A DNA stretch of 64,000 nt. It comes from Rhodobacteraceae bacterium Alg231-04 (GTDB taxonomy: Bacteria > Pseudomonadota > Alphaproteobacteria > Rhodobacterales > Rhodobacteraceae). Below the pieces are notes generated by a model. It worked only from the letters and a program-made list of their open reading frames with translations, did not search any database and was not told the origin of the DNA. The number at the start of each line of letters is the position of its first letter. The first letter of the stretch is position 1. The translations under genes were made by a program, and so were the position numbers. Of this stretch, positions 1 to 8,726 are shown one piece after another. The stretch spans positions 1 to 64,000 of the forward strand of contig FREY01000008.1 of the NCBI GenBank assembly GCA_900143635.1, read 5' to 3'.

Positions 1-897
1 ATCCCGTTCCTCGCATGCTTTCGCTTCGGGTTGTAGAACATTTCGATGTAATCGAACACGTCCTGCCTGGCTTGGTCACGTGTCCTGTAGGTTCGGCGCC
101 GGATCCGTTCACTATTGAGCAGGTTGAAGAAGCTCTCGGCTACAGTATTGTCATGGCAATTTCCACGTCGGCTCATCGAATGCTCAAGATTGTGGACCCG
201 CAGGAAGGAAGCCCAATCCATGCTGGTAAACTGGCTGCCCTGATCCGAATGGATCAGCACCTGGGCCTTCGGCTTTCGTCGCCATACGGCCATGAGCAGC
301 GCCTGCAGCACGACATCGGTCGTCTGACGGTTTTGCATGCACCAGCCCACCACGCGCCGGGAATAGAGGTCGATGAATGAGCCATTGGAACGCCATCAGT
401 CCGAGAGAGCTGCCAATGGATGCGCCACCGGTCCGAGCGCCATTGGCGGCGGCGAATGCGAGATAGGCAAAACCCTCCTGGGTCCGGATGTAGGTGATGT
501 CGGTCACCCAAACCCTGTTCGGGGCTTCAACGTCAAACTGCCGGTCGAGAGTGTTGTCGACCGCGACAGACGGCTTGCCGCCATAATTGCTCGGGCGACG
601 TTTGTAGCCGATCTGCGCTTTGATGTCGGTCAGCTTGGTTAGCCGCGCCACACGGTTCGGGCAGATGCTTTCGCCCTGATCGAGAAGGTCATCGTGCAGC
701 TTGCGATACCCATAGACCCTACCGCTCTCGTCCCATGCTTTCCGGATCAACTCGGTCTGGCGCCTGTTCTCTCGCGCCCGCTTGCTCAGCGGGTTCTTCA
801 GCCAGGCGTAGAAGCCGCTTGGCTGGATACGCAGGCAACGGCACATCGCCCGCACAGAGAACTGTCCGCGATGCTCGGCAACGAACGCGTATCTCAC
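1..897 (-). pseudogene. IS3-family transposase OrfB (DDE integrase), interrupted and partial
   Basis: Starts at a GTG (897) as VRYAFVAEHRGQF, with the IS3 OrfB HTH_21 and rve integrase regions. The first catalytic Asp is in WVTDITY. After GFAYLA the frame runs into unrelated sequence. The expected continuation (IDLYSRRVVGW, then HSDQGSQF with the second Asp and NTVAESFF with the Glu) resumes in another frame at about 374 and stays open to position 1. About 79 nt of extra sequence at roughly 375-453 explains the shift. The C-terminus lies beyond the window. A broken transposase is clear; the exact IS name is not. Confidence 0.85.
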
Positions 898-944
898 TTT
901 GCATCCCTGGCGAAATACGCGGTGACCTTTTTTAGGATATCGCG

Positions 945-1166
945 CTACTCTGAAACACGCGCGAGTTCCTTCTTCAGGCGACGGATTTCTGCGTCCTTCT
1001 CAACTTCCCCGTTCGACGCCTTCGCAAACTTCCGCTTCCATGCGTAGAGTGAGTGCTGGCTAACGCCAAGCCGATCCGAAACCTCTTTAACCGGGTAACC
1101 CCGCTCGGTGATCTGCGCGACTGCATCACGCTTGAAATCATCGCTGAACTTGCCTTTACTCATCAT
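945..1166 (-). pseudogene. IS3-family transposase OrfA, truncated by a nonsense codon
   Basis: The 73-residue frame has the IS3 OrfA helix-turn-helix (FSDDFKRDAVAQI, then a second helix around VKEVSDRLGVSQHSLYAW) and the start of the leucine-zipper-like tail (AEIRRLKKELARVSE). In intact relatives the tail continues as ERDILKKxTAYFA. Here the codon after SE is TAG, but the same frame then reads RDILKKVTAYFARDAK, so the stop looks like a point mutation. The A-AAA-AAG run used for -1 frameshifting into OrfB lies downstream of this stop. OrfAB fusion should therefore fail unless the stop is read through. Confidence 0.8.
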
Positions 1167-1422
1167 GGCCTCCTTGCCTCAAAATTAGGGAAGAAGGCGT
1201 CCACGAACCATGGGGCTATTCAGCCTTGTGGATGACTCCGAGGAGTGCGAAGCCTTAAGGCTGGTTTCCTGCGTAGTCCCTGTTAATAGATCGGGCATCA
1301 CGGTGATGAGCTGAAGGTCGCACACCAACTGCCTCAGTGGATCCGCAGGGTCACTTGCGGTGTTTAGCTCCATTTTAATTACTCCCGCACACCTCACTCC
1401 TGAGAAAATCAGGAGGTAGAAA

Positions 1423-1980
1423 ATGCAAAAACCGAGAGTTCTGAGCACAGGAATTGTGCCCCAAGAATCCTATAGGTTGTGGCGCGACGGTGTGGACCGC
1501 AAAATGTCAGCTTTGACGGCTATTGGTTTGACCGAGGAAATCTACACCATTCCCCTCACCACCCAAGCATCTCCAGGTTTGCACCAAGTCCGGACAGATT
1601 GGGCGTTGAGCGGGCAAGCTCTCATGGAGCCAACTGGCTCAAGATTGATGGTGACTGTCCGGCCGAAACTTGACGCCGAAATATCGGACCAGAAACTTGC
1701 GGAAGGAATGTTGTCGCGGTCCAGCGCTCCATGTTTGACATTAAGCATCGGACGGCTAGCACTCGCAGGTTCATGGCGGCCCGTAATTTTGACACCAGTT
1801 GTCAGCGGCAACGACGAAATCAATATCTATTCCGGAACTTGGGACCTTGGGATCGCCCAGTATTCAGTGGTTCTACAACCAGTATATTCCCCGGCCGAAC
1901 CTTCAGTTTGGGTGTGCATACTCATCCGGCGGGACGATCCCGTGTTGGTTGATGTTGCACCAAGGGCCACCGCCGGCTGA
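1423..1980 (+). CDS. Hypothetical protein of unknown function beside a recombinase
   Basis: A 185-residue frame with a strong Shine-Dalgarno (AGGAGGT, 6 nt before the ATG), which is the main reason to believe it is real. No family is recognised. The protein has no signal peptide or membrane segment. It mixes hydrophobic beta-like stretches (LMVTVRP, CLTLSIGRLALAG) with a C-terminal VVLQPVYSP / VWVCILIRRDD segment. Codon usage and base composition are less GC-rich than in the catabolic and T6SS genes, consistent with acquired DNA. It lies between the IS3 relic and a tyrosine recombinase in the same orientation, and may be cargo or an accessory of that element. Confidence 0.55.
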   Translation: MQKPRVLSTGIVPQESYRLWRDGVDRKMSALTAIGLTEEIYTIPLTTQASPGLHQVRTDWALSGQALMEPTGSRLMVTVRPKLDAEISDQKLAEGMLSRSSAPCLTLSIGRLALAGSWRPVILTPVVSGNDEINIYSGTWDLGIAQYSVVLQPVYSPAEPSVWVCILIRRDDPVLVDVAPRATAG

Positions 1981-2229
1981 ACGCCAATTCTTCGCATATT
2001 CCATACATTCTTTAACATTTTTCGTACCTGCGTGAGGAGCGCTGCCACATGTTCATAACCCAGCTCACATTCCCCCTGTCCCACCGTTCAACCTTCCTCA
2101 CCCCGCCTATCAGGGTGAACACTATGGGCTGCCTGTCACTTTGGCTCAGACTGCGTGCATCGCGATCTGGTGAGCGTCAGCCCAAAGGAACGAAGGTCGG
2201 TGCGGTCTTTTTTATTTGGGTTCGGCAAC

Positions 2230-3708
2230 ATGACCCGATCTGATCTTCTGCGCGCCGGCCCTCAGCTCCTGACATCCGCTGGTTTACTGGATGCTAGAAC
2301 AAGTTTGTCCAAGGCGGCGCTCAATAACCTCTCGGTCAATCTGGTGTTGAAAGCATTTCAGCTGGCTCGGGCCTCTGAAACGCGGGTTAGCCGCCAGTCT
2401 CTAGCGGCATCCGGGACGCTCCAGAAATATAGAAAAACAGTGGCCAATCTAACGCAGGAAAACCGTCAGCGAAATCCATTCGAGGAGTATGAACGCCGAT
2501 GCCGCCTAGAACTGTGGCGATCAAAAAATACGCGCCAGTGTGCCCGATCTGCCCTTGTGCGTCACGCAGCAGAAAAAGTCGTAATCCTGGCCAATCTCTA
2601 TTTCCAAGATCTTCTGAATCGTATTGCGGACAGGAAAACACATTCGATACTCAAGAGAGCTTACCAAATCTACTTCCGTCTCCCAGCCGTGGCGGAGCTT
2701 GAGCCTGCTGCAATGGAAGGCCTGCCCCTACGTGACCTTCAGGATCTGGCCCGAGCCGTAGGTTTCTTGATCAACCACCCGCCACATCCATTTGGAAGCC
2801 ACAACCAGATTCAAACGACCGGCAGTTCACCGCAAATACGTAGCACAAAACGTTCTGTTCTTTCTGCTCTGAACCGGCATCAGGCCCGCAAGCAAAAATT
2901 GAACGAAGACTACGATTGGCGGTCACATTTTTGGAGTGTAGCAGTGCTGCGAGATGAGTATATTAGTGACCACATGCGAGCCTGTATCACCATTCTGATG
3001 ATTACCGGCTGCCGACCTTCTGAACTGTCTGAACGTCATGGCGTTACAGTAAAGGTTGAGGACGAAGGCACTTCCCCTGCCCTTGTGATCACGATTCAAT
3101 CGTCCAAAACAGACCGCGCTTTAAGCACCAGTCTGCCGTTGACCAGTGACTTCCAAACACTTTCTACCGTTGGACTAGGTATTCACGGTATTGCGCCGCA
3201 AACCGCGCTCCGGGGCCAGCCTTATCGACAGATGCGCATTCGGCCCAGATCACCCGAAGCCCTTTGGCTTGTCCGATATTGTCGGCGGCAACAACGGAGC
3301 GCGAGCTTTAGCGCAATCAGCTCCGGTTTCCAGCTAACCATCGCCAGCCGAGAGCAGTCAAAAAGCGGCGTTTGGCTTCATCCTGCTGAACGGGACCGCC
3401 GCGTGAGCGTGAAACTTGGCAAACTCATTGGCCGCCTTGGCAAGATCGCATTCCCAAGGATGGCCACCCTCACGCCCTACGTGTTTCGTCATGCAGTGAC
3501 CTCGGATCTGAAGAGCGATGGTGGGTTTTCAGCAGAACAGATCGCGTGCGCACTAGGTCACCGGAGTACGCGAACTGGCAGCCTCTACGGCTCGGCCAAC
3601 TATAAGGGAACACGCCCCGGGGTCCGTTCAGGCCAAATTGTCTCCGCGTTCGCTCCTGAGCCTGTACGAGGTCGGAAAACGAAGGCCCCTACTCCAACCA
3701 TAAATTAG
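2230..3708 (+). CDS. Atypical tyrosine recombinase / integrase-like protein
   Basis: About 492 residues from the ATG at 2230; a GTG at 2155 would add 25, and neither start has a convincing ribosome site. The C-terminal half looks like a tyrosine recombinase. ITGCRPSELSE supplies the first Arg, SSKTDRA resembles the conserved Lys strand, TPYVFRHAVTSDL holds the second Arg in an altered HxxR box, ALGHRSTRTGSLYGSANY carries the GH pair, and the Tyr of LYG or ANY is the candidate nucleophile. The Y/F-rich replacement of the usual HDLRHT box makes it divergent. The N-terminal 200 residues are helical and probably bind DNA. Its TAG stop lies inside the left copy of the repeat shared with 26532, the position expected of an integrase next to its attachment site. 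Confidence 0.7.
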   Translation: MTRSDLLRAGPQLLTSAGLLDARTSLSKAALNNLSVNLVLKAFQLARASETRVSRQSLAASGTLQKYRKTVANLTQENRQRNPFEEYERRCRLELWRSKNTRQCARSALVRHAAEKVVILANLYFQDLLNRIADRKTHSILKRAYQIYFRLPAVAELEPAAMEGLPLRDLQDLARAVGFLINHPPHPFGSHNQIQTTGSSPQIRSTKRSVLSALNRHQARKQKLNEDYDWRSHFWSVAVLRDEYISDHMRACITILMITGCRPSELSERHGVTVKVEDEGTSPALVITIQSSKTDRALSTSLPLTSDFQTLSTVGLGIHGIAPQTALRGQPYRQMRIRPRSPEALWLVRYCRRQQRSASFSAISSGFQLTIASREQSKSGVWLHPAERDRRVSVKLGKLIGRLGKIAFPRMATLTPYVFRHAVTSDLKSDGGFSAEQIACALGHRSTRTGSLYGSANYKGTRPGVRSGQIVSAFAPEPVRGRKTKAPTPTIN

Positions 3709-3776
3709 CAAAGTGGTTGGCTTTCTGACGCCAGAACTTTTGGAGAAAGTTGGGGGCATTGTGAACTTGCTTACAC
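3706..3776 (+). repeat. Left copy of a ~70-bp imperfect direct repeat
   Basis: The first 47 nt (beginning TAGCAAAGTGGTT) match 26532 onward at 38 of 47 positions without gaps. Similarity then continues with small gaps to about 3776. The repeat overlaps the stop codon of the recombinase gene. The second copy has the same orientation 22.8 kb away, on the far side of the amine-catabolic genes. It could be an attachment-site pair, the ends of a lost transposon, or two members of a dispersed repeat family. Confidence 0.6.
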
Positions 3777-3905
3777 GCGCCCGAATGCGGGCATTCAGGC
3801 CGTTAATGCAACGGACTCCGTCACCGCTTGAACCGCATCAATTGGCAGGAACTGAGGCGCCCTCCCAAATCCGCGTCGTGCCGGTGCCACGCTACAAGCG
3901 TATTC

Positions 3906-4940
3906 TTAGGTCATTTTGCGGAATTCACTCGGGAGTTTGCCGAATCGTGCCTTAAACACCTTGGCCAGATTACTCGGGCTTCCGAACCCGGTTGCTGCGG
4001 AAATTTCAACTTGGCTCAGATCTGTCTGCTCAACCAGCTGCCTAGCGATCTCAAGACGGATTGTTCTGTAATACCGAGCCGGTGACGCCGAAAGATGACG
4101 CGCGAACAAGCGCTCGATCTGGCGCAGGGAAATTCCGAACATCGACGATATTTCGTGCAGCGAAATTGGGTCCTCGACGTTTTCGTGCATCGTTTCCAGG
4201 ATCATCCTCAGCTTTTCCGGCGCATTGCGGATCCGGTGATAATCGAACATGACCTGGCGTTGATTAGCCTTGCGGGGAAAGCTGATCAGCAGTTGGCGGC
4301 AAACGGCTGCAGCCATATCCGCTCCAAGGGTATCGGACACAAACTGGACAGCAAAATCCAGCGTCGCCGCTCGGCCGGAACAGGTGCTGATCTGACCATC
4401 AAAGTGGTACAGATCTTCACTGATTTCGACGTCTGGATGGTTTTCGCGAAGACGGGCCAGCCTGCTCCAATGCGGCGTCGCGCGACCGGCAATGCCCGAC
4501 TGCAGCAACAGGCTCAGTTCTTCGCCGCTCGAATACAGTGGCACCCGATGACGCCGACAGCTTCGAAACAGGTTGAGCAAGGGTTGGCTAAACGCACCAA
4601 GCGTGTCCTCGCCGCAGCAGATGAACACCGCATCGAGCCCCCGAGAGCGGCCCAGCCGCGCTTGCAGATCCTCGAGGTTCAGGTTCGGGACAAACTGTAA
4701 TCCGCCATTGGTAGAAACCGGCGCACCGGTGACCGACACCCGGAGCACATCAATGCAGTTTGCACCGCTGGTCTGGTTGGCCGTCAAAAAGATATCGCCA
4801 AGGGCGGCAAGGCTGATCTGTGAGAACCCAGGTCCGATCACCAGCGCGACCTTCAGTTTGCGCGCGCGCGCAATCTGCGGCGCGGCCGGACCTGCAAACT
4901 GGCCGACGGGTGACACTTGAGGACACATTTGCGTGTTCAT
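3906..4940 (-). CDS. GlxA-family transcriptional regulator (DJ-1/PfpI-like + AraC HTH)
   Basis: About 344 residues from the ATG at 4940; a TTG at 4946 is less likely. Residues ~30-200 form the DJ-1/PfpI (glutamine-amidotransferase-like) sensor domain of the GlxA/GbdR/CdhR type. Residues ~235-340 form the double helix-turn-helix AraC domain (ISLHEISSMFGISLRQIERLF and a second HTH ending FGKLPSEFRK). Characterised relatives sense glycine betaine/dimethylglycine (GbdR) or carnitine (CdhR), which suits the N-methyl-amine catabolic genes beside it. It is the last gene of the leftward series, 91 nt after the class V PLP gene, so it may be read from that operon or from its own promoter in the gap. 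The effector is not known. Confidence 0.88.
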   Translation of the reverse strand: MNTQMCPQVSPVGQFAGPAAPQIARARKLKVALVIGPGFSQISLAALGDIFLTANQTSGANCIDVLRVSVTGAPVSTNGGLQFVPNLNLEDLQARLGRSRGLDAVFICCGEDTLGAFSQPLLNLFRSCRRHRVPLYSSGEELSLLLQSGIAGRATPHWSRLARLRENHPDVEISEDLYHFDGQISTCSGRAATLDFAVQFVSDTLGADMAAAVCRQLLISFPRKANQRQVMFDYHRIRNAPEKLRMILETMHENVEDPISLHEISSMFGISLRQIERLFARHLSASPARYYRTIRLEIARQLVEQTDLSQVEISAATGFGSPSNLAKVFKARFGKLPSEFRKMT

Positions 4941-5031
4941 TTTCAAGACCCATCCCGGCGCCCATACGCCGCATATCCAAATGTGACCGTTCAGAATGCT
5001 GCCGTCGGCCGATTTTTGTCAGGCCCGCTTC

Positions 5032-6291
5032 TTAGCTGTCGCTGCCCAGTTCTTTCACCGCCGCCAGCATTTTGGCGATCTCGGCTTCGGTGTTGTAGTG
5101 GCAGAAGGAAATCCGCACACAGTCCGGCAGCCCAAGAGGCGTCAGAACATTGCCGCTGTAATGATCGGCCTTGCGGGTGTGGGTACGAATGCCTTGGGCG
5201 TTGAGCGCCTCTACAACCTGCTCTGATGCAACCCCGTCGACCACGATCGACACCAGACCTTCGCGGGCATCATTGTCTGCGCCCGCCAGAAGCGTCACAT
5301 GGCTCATGTCCCGCAGGCCGGGCAGATTACCCGTGCCGTAGATGGCGGCGTTGGTCAGCTCGGTCTCATATTCATGGATCGCGCGGCCTGCGGCTTCGAT
5401 GCGGGCGCGGCGGTTCGTTTCATTCGAGACCTCGCCGCCCAGCCAGTCAAAATAGGCCACCACATCGGACAGCGTTGCATAAGACCCGGTGTCGCGGGTG
5501 CCAAATTCCCAGCCGGTGGCCGGGGCATCGATCAGCATGTCATGCGGCAGGGCGCTAAGCTTGTCGGAAATCCAAGCGATGCCATAGCCATGGCGCGAGA
5601 AGACCTTGTAGGGCGAGATCGCGTAGCCATCGACATCGTAGGCCGCCAGATCCAGCTGGCCGTGGGCCGCGTGCTGGATACCGTCAACGATGATCAGACA
5701 CTCCGGCGACACGGCACGGATCGCCTTGGAAATGGCCGCAACATCCATGCCCATGCCCGTGACAGGCGAGGCATGCAGGATGGTCGCCACGGCCACATCC
5801 GGGGTCATCAGGGCAGTGTAGTCTTCTGCGGTGACAAGGCCGGTGGCATCATCGTGCTGAACGTTGACATAGTCGAGCCCGGCAATTTCAGCCCAGCGGC
5901 GCGCGGCGCTTCGGGTGGCGGGGTGCTCGATCGAAGAGCCGATCACCTTGGCACCTTTGTCGGCGGTCAGGCAGGCGGTGCGGATCATCCGGAACAGGAG
6001 TTCGGTGCCGCTTTCGCCGGCAAAGAACTGACCAGAGGTGGCGTTCATGAACACGCCCAGATCGGCCTTGGCCTTATTGATCAGGCCCTGAGTCTCCTGA
6101 CCTGCCGGGTTGGCACGCCCAGGGTTGTCAGGGATCGCTGCAAAAAAGGCCGAGGTTTCAGCCACGGATTTCAGGGTCAGCGCCCCACCGGCATTTTCAA
6201 AAAAGATCCGCTCGCCCTGAAAGGGGCAGCTGTCCACATGGGCGAAGCGGTCACGGATGGCCGCAATCAGATCCGGGTTGTCTTTGATCAT
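5032..6291 (-). CDS. Class V aminotransferase-fold PLP enzyme
   Basis: 419 residues with the cysteine-desulfurase/class V fold: an N-terminal FFENAGGALTLKS substrate loop, an IEHPATRSAARRWAE segment, CLIIVDGIQHAAHGQLDL with the PLP-ring Asp and following His, and SPYKVFSRHGYGIAW holding the probable Schiff-base Lys. The desulfurase active-site Cys loop is not evident, so a role on an amino-acid or amine substrate (lyase, aminotransferase or racemase) is more likely than sulfur transfer. It is the distal gene of a run with the aldehyde dehydrogenase, SelA-like and D-glutamate-cyclase-like genes, 21 nt after the last of these, implying a shared transcript and pathway. The reaction cannot be deduced from sequence. 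Confidence 0.82.
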   Translation of the reverse strand: MIKDNPDLIAAIRDRFAHVDSCPFQGERIFFENAGGALTLKSVAETSAFFAAIPDNPGRANPAGQETQGLINKAKADLGVFMNATSGQFFAGESGTELLFRMIRTACLTADKGAKVIGSSIEHPATRSAARRWAEIAGLDYVNVQHDDATGLVTAEDYTALMTPDVAVATILHASPVTGMGMDVAAISKAIRAVSPECLIIVDGIQHAAHGQLDLAAYDVDGYAISPYKVFSRHGYGIAWISDKLSALPHDMLIDAPATGWEFGTRDTGSYATLSDVVAYFDWLGGEVSNETNRRARIEAAGRAIHEYETELTNAAIYGTGNLPGLRDMSHVTLLAGADNDAREGLVSIVVDGVASEQVVEALNAQGIRTHTRKADHYSGNVLTPLGLPDCVRISFCHYNTEAEIAKMLAAVKELGSDS

Positions 6292-6312
6292 TGGTCTAGT
6301 CCTGTCGTTATG

Positions 6313-7326
6313 TCAGAGCGCGCGGCTCACGATGGTGCGGCACAGCTCGGCCACGCCCAGATGGCTGTCACGTGGGAAACCGTCGACACTGTCGTCGACA
6401 ACCCCATGGGTGGAATTGATGAGCCCGTTGGCCACCATGGTATCAAGCAGCAAGGCCTCACGGTCGGGCGTGTGCAGCAGTTTTGCATTGCCAGTGCGTG
6501 CGGCCATCGCCGCCGCGATGGCGGTGCAGCCCCAGTTGGAACAGGCGGCCGTCACCAGCACATCGCAGCCCGTGACAGCACCGATACCGCCGCCGCAGCC
6601 GCATTGGCATTGATCGCCATAAGGAACAAAGTCTTTCACGTGGCTTGCGACCTTGCCCATGCCGATCTCATTGCCGCCATCGCCGACTGCAACCACGGGG
6701 ATGCCGCGTTCAAGGGCTTCGTCAAAGAGGAAATCCACCCGCGCGCGGCCCATGCCATAGTCGATACCGCGCATCGAATGATAGACGCCATGCTCATTGC
6801 GCCCGACACGTTCGGTCGAAAACAGGAGGTCTGGCTTGATTTCGTCCAGCATCTGCAGAGCCTGGGCCTTGCCGCCCTCATCATCGGTGGCGTAGGGCAG
6901 CATCACGATGGTGGCAAGGCTTTTATCCTCGCGCGCAATCGCCGCCTGTTCCAGAGTTACAGGGAAGAGGCCTGCAGCCTGGCAGGTGTTGCGGATCGCG
7001 TCCAGCAACGTGTCCTCACAGAGCATCACGCAGGTCGCATTGCGCGCCATGACCAGCGCCCGGGCAATTGCCGCCGCACCGGAGGGGCCGTCATTCTCGC
7101 CCAGGTCAGGCGTGATCCAAGCCCGCGAAACCGAGCCGGTCGTGAGGATCACAGTTCCGCCTTCCGGCACCGCCATCAGCGCATCCGCAGCCGCCCCCAC
7201 CAGAGAGCCACCCTGCAATGCGCGTGCCGCCTTATACAAGTGTTCCACGCCGCGTTCGCCCATGTCGATATTGACGAGCTGGTCCAGACGGTTGTCCAGC
7301 CGGATGATTAGATCTTGGTCAGCCAT
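6313..7326 (-). CDS. DUF4392 / D-glutamate cyclase-like protein
   Basis: 337 residues resembling the DUF4392 domain, which is also the C-terminal part of animal D-glutamate cyclase (D-glutamate to 5-oxo-D-proline). Visible landmarks are TVILTTGSVSRAW near the N-terminus, LLFSTERVGRNEHGVYHSMRG in mid-protein and the glycine-rich VAVGDGGNEIGMGKV. A cysteine-rich QCQCGCGGG stretch near residue 245 could bind a metal. The start has a good GGAGG site. It sits between a SelA-like and a class V PLP enzyme, which suggests it handles an amino-acid product, possibly a cyclisable dicarboxylic amino acid. Family membership is fairly confident; the substrate is inferred only. Confidence 0.8.
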   Translation of the reverse strand: MADQDLIIRLDNRLDQLVNIDMGERGVEHLYKAARALQGGSLVGAAADALMAVPEGGTVILTTGSVSRAWITPDLGENDGPSGAAAIARALVMARNATCVMLCEDTLLDAIRNTCQAAGLFPVTLEQAAIAREDKSLATIVMLPYATDDEGGKAQALQMLDEIKPDLLFSTERVGRNEHGVYHSMRGIDYGMGRARVDFLFDEALERGIPVVAVGDGGNEIGMGKVASHVKDFVPYGDQCQCGCGGGIGAVTGCDVLVTAACSNWGCTAIAAAMAARTGNAKLLHTPDREALLLDTMVANGLINSTHGVVDDSVDGFPRDSHLGVAELCRTIVSRAL

Positions 7327-7356
7327 TACGGACCTCCATATACCGCGAAATACAAA

Positions 7357-7434
7357 GGGCAGTGCCTGGCCCAGGGTGGGTGCGATAGCGCCCTCCCTGG
7401 GAGAGGGTCAGGCGCTGCCCGGCTTGCAGCCGGG
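7357..7434. repeat. Long intercistronic hairpin / palindromic unit
   Basis: Between the SelA-like and DUF4392 genes. The arm at 7357-7376 (GGGCAGTGCCTGGCCCAGGG) pairs with 7395-7420, with a few mismatches and a small bulge; a second small hairpin CCCGGCTTGCAGCCGGG follows at 7418-7434. The core GCGCCCTCCC also occurs in the intergenic palindrome at 15261-15329, so this looks like a REP-type dispersed unit. On the transcript it could stabilise or process the polycistronic RNA. There is no T-run. Confidence 0.6.
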
Positions 7435-7460
7435 CGGGACTTAGCTGAAATTTTGTCATG

Positions 7461-8726
7461 TCAGCTGCCATTGCCAAACAGAAGTTCTTCGAACCAAACC
7501 GCATCTTCCAGATGCGCGGCAACTTCTTTGAGGGCCTCGAGCACACAACCCGCCACTGCCTCGGCTCCCCCTGCGCGGGCCACCGCGCCCGTGGTCGGTT
7601 TCAGGCGGATCGAGACCCGCCCGCCGGGCTGGCCGTGGGTGTTCACGGTCACGATGCCCTTGTCGCGCAGCATCAGCATGCCGGCGGCTGCGGTCACCTC
7701 TGCCGGTACCCGTGCGGTTTCGGTGTTGCCTGCCATATCCAGCACGATCGCCATGGCGTCCTGTTCATCTGTCTTGGGTCCCAGCGGCGAACGAATAACG
7801 CGGTCTTTCCCCAAAGCGGCTTCCAGTGCTGCCGCAAGATCCTGCCCGTCCTGGGCCTCTTGGATCAGAAGCTCAGGCGTAAATCCCTGCAGGCTGCGCA
7901 TGGCCCCAGCGGCAATCGGCGCACGCGCTTCCATGCCCAGCTCGCTCGCCTTGGCCTGTACCGGCACCAGCGCGGCTGCGCTGCCGCAGAGCACGCCCGC
8001 ACGCGGACCGGAAAGACCAGCCTTGTCGGCATTGGTGATCACCAGATCGGCCCCGAATGTCAGCGACGGCGCGCCGTCCTGCAGCACCGGGCGGAAGCGC
8101 GCGCCGTAGGCTTCGTCCAGCAGCACGGTGCAACCTGCGCGTTTGGCAAGCCGCACGGCCGCCGCTGTCAGCTCATCATTGAGAACCGCCAGTTCCGAGG
8201 TCACCGTGGTAATGACCATCAGCGCAGGCAGTTGCGCAGCCAGCAGGCGTTTCACCTCGGGCAGGTCATAGGCGTCGATCACCGGCACCCCGGCCAGTTT
8301 TGCACCGCGTGTCACAGAGGCATGGCTGCGGTCGCCCGCAGGCACCAGCGACAGAACCGGGCGGCCCTGCGCATGGGCCAGCACTGTTGCCACGATGCCC
8401 GCACTGGTGCGGTTCACCACCGCGACGCTCTCATCCCCGTCGCCGCCCATATGGGCAATAGCAGCCTGCCGCAGCTCTTCGCCGAACAGGCCCGGTCCGA
8501 CCCATTCTTCGCAAAGCGTTTCGATATCCGCTGCCGCCACCGGGTAGTAGCGCAGGTTGCCAGTACAGATCGAGATTTTATCACTGCCCTCGCGGGCGAC
8601 AAAATCTGCGGCCACGCGGCCTGCCTGTGCCAACCGTCGCACTTCATCCGCCGAGGAAGCCAGAAGGCTGCCGCGCGCATATCCGACGCCGGGATCGATT
8701 GGATTGCCGAAGCGATCGCTGCTCAT
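7461..8726 (-). CDS. SelA-like PLP-dependent enzyme
   Basis: 421 residues resembling the SelA-like family (L-seryl-tRNA selenium transferase fold), whose members include amino-sugar-acid and amino-acid lyases such as DgaE. Features are VVNRTSAGIVATVLA in the cofactor region, TVLLDEAYGARFRP with the PLP Asp, and LVITNADKAGLSGPRAGVLCG with the likely Schiff-base Lys. No selenocysteine genes (selB, selD, selC) are nearby, so true SelA activity is unlikely. The start codon overlaps the stop of the aldehyde dehydrogenase (ATGA), a mark of translational coupling. In context it may perform a C-C or C-N bond cleavage or an isomerisation in the same pathway. Confidence 0.8.
   Translation of the reverse strand: MSSDRFGNPIDPGVGYARGSLLASSADEVRRLAQAGRVAADFVAREGSDKISICTGNLRYYPVAAADIETLCEEWVGPGLFGEELRQAAIAHMGGDGDESVAVVNRTSAGIVATVLAHAQGRPVLSLVPAGDRSHASVTRGAKLAGVPVIDAYDLPEVKRLLAAQLPALMVITTVTSELAVLNDELTAAAVRLAKRAGCTVLLDEAYGARFRPVLQDGAPSLTFGADLVITNADKAGLSGPRAGVLCGSAAALVPVQAKASELGMEARAPIAAGAMRSLQGFTPELLIQEAQDGQDLAAALEAALGKDRVIRSPLGPKTDEQDAMAIVLDMAGNTETARVPAEVTAAAGMLMLRDKGIVTVNTHGQPGGRVSIRLKPTTGAVARAGGAEAVAGCVLEALKEVAAHLEDAVWFEELLFGNGS

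Larger units (their letters stand above)
1..1210 (-). mobile_element. Degenerate IS3-family insertion sequence, cut by the window edge
   Basis: OrfA and OrfB reading frames typical of the IS3 family lie on the minus strand and run off position 1. The outer end is tentatively placed at about 1210, where the minus strand begins TGGTTCGTGGACGCC, a TG-starting, GTGGAC-containing end as seen in many IS3 relatives. The other terminal repeat is outside the window, so this boundary is a guess. Both frames are damaged: OrfA has an in-frame stop before its slippery run, and OrfB carries an insertion that shifts the frame. The copy is therefore not expected to transpose by itself. Confidence 0.8.

Noticed and set aside
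1185-1448. 87-residue minus-strand frame with a hydrophobic start
   Set aside because: No ribosome site or known family, and it overlaps the IS end and the strong ribosome site of the plus-strand gene at 1423.
5299-7311. 670-residue plus-strand open frame
   Set aside because: Antisense to the class V PLP and DUF4392 genes; composition rich in His, Gln, Arg and Gly typical of antisense frames in GC-rich DNA, and no ribosome site.
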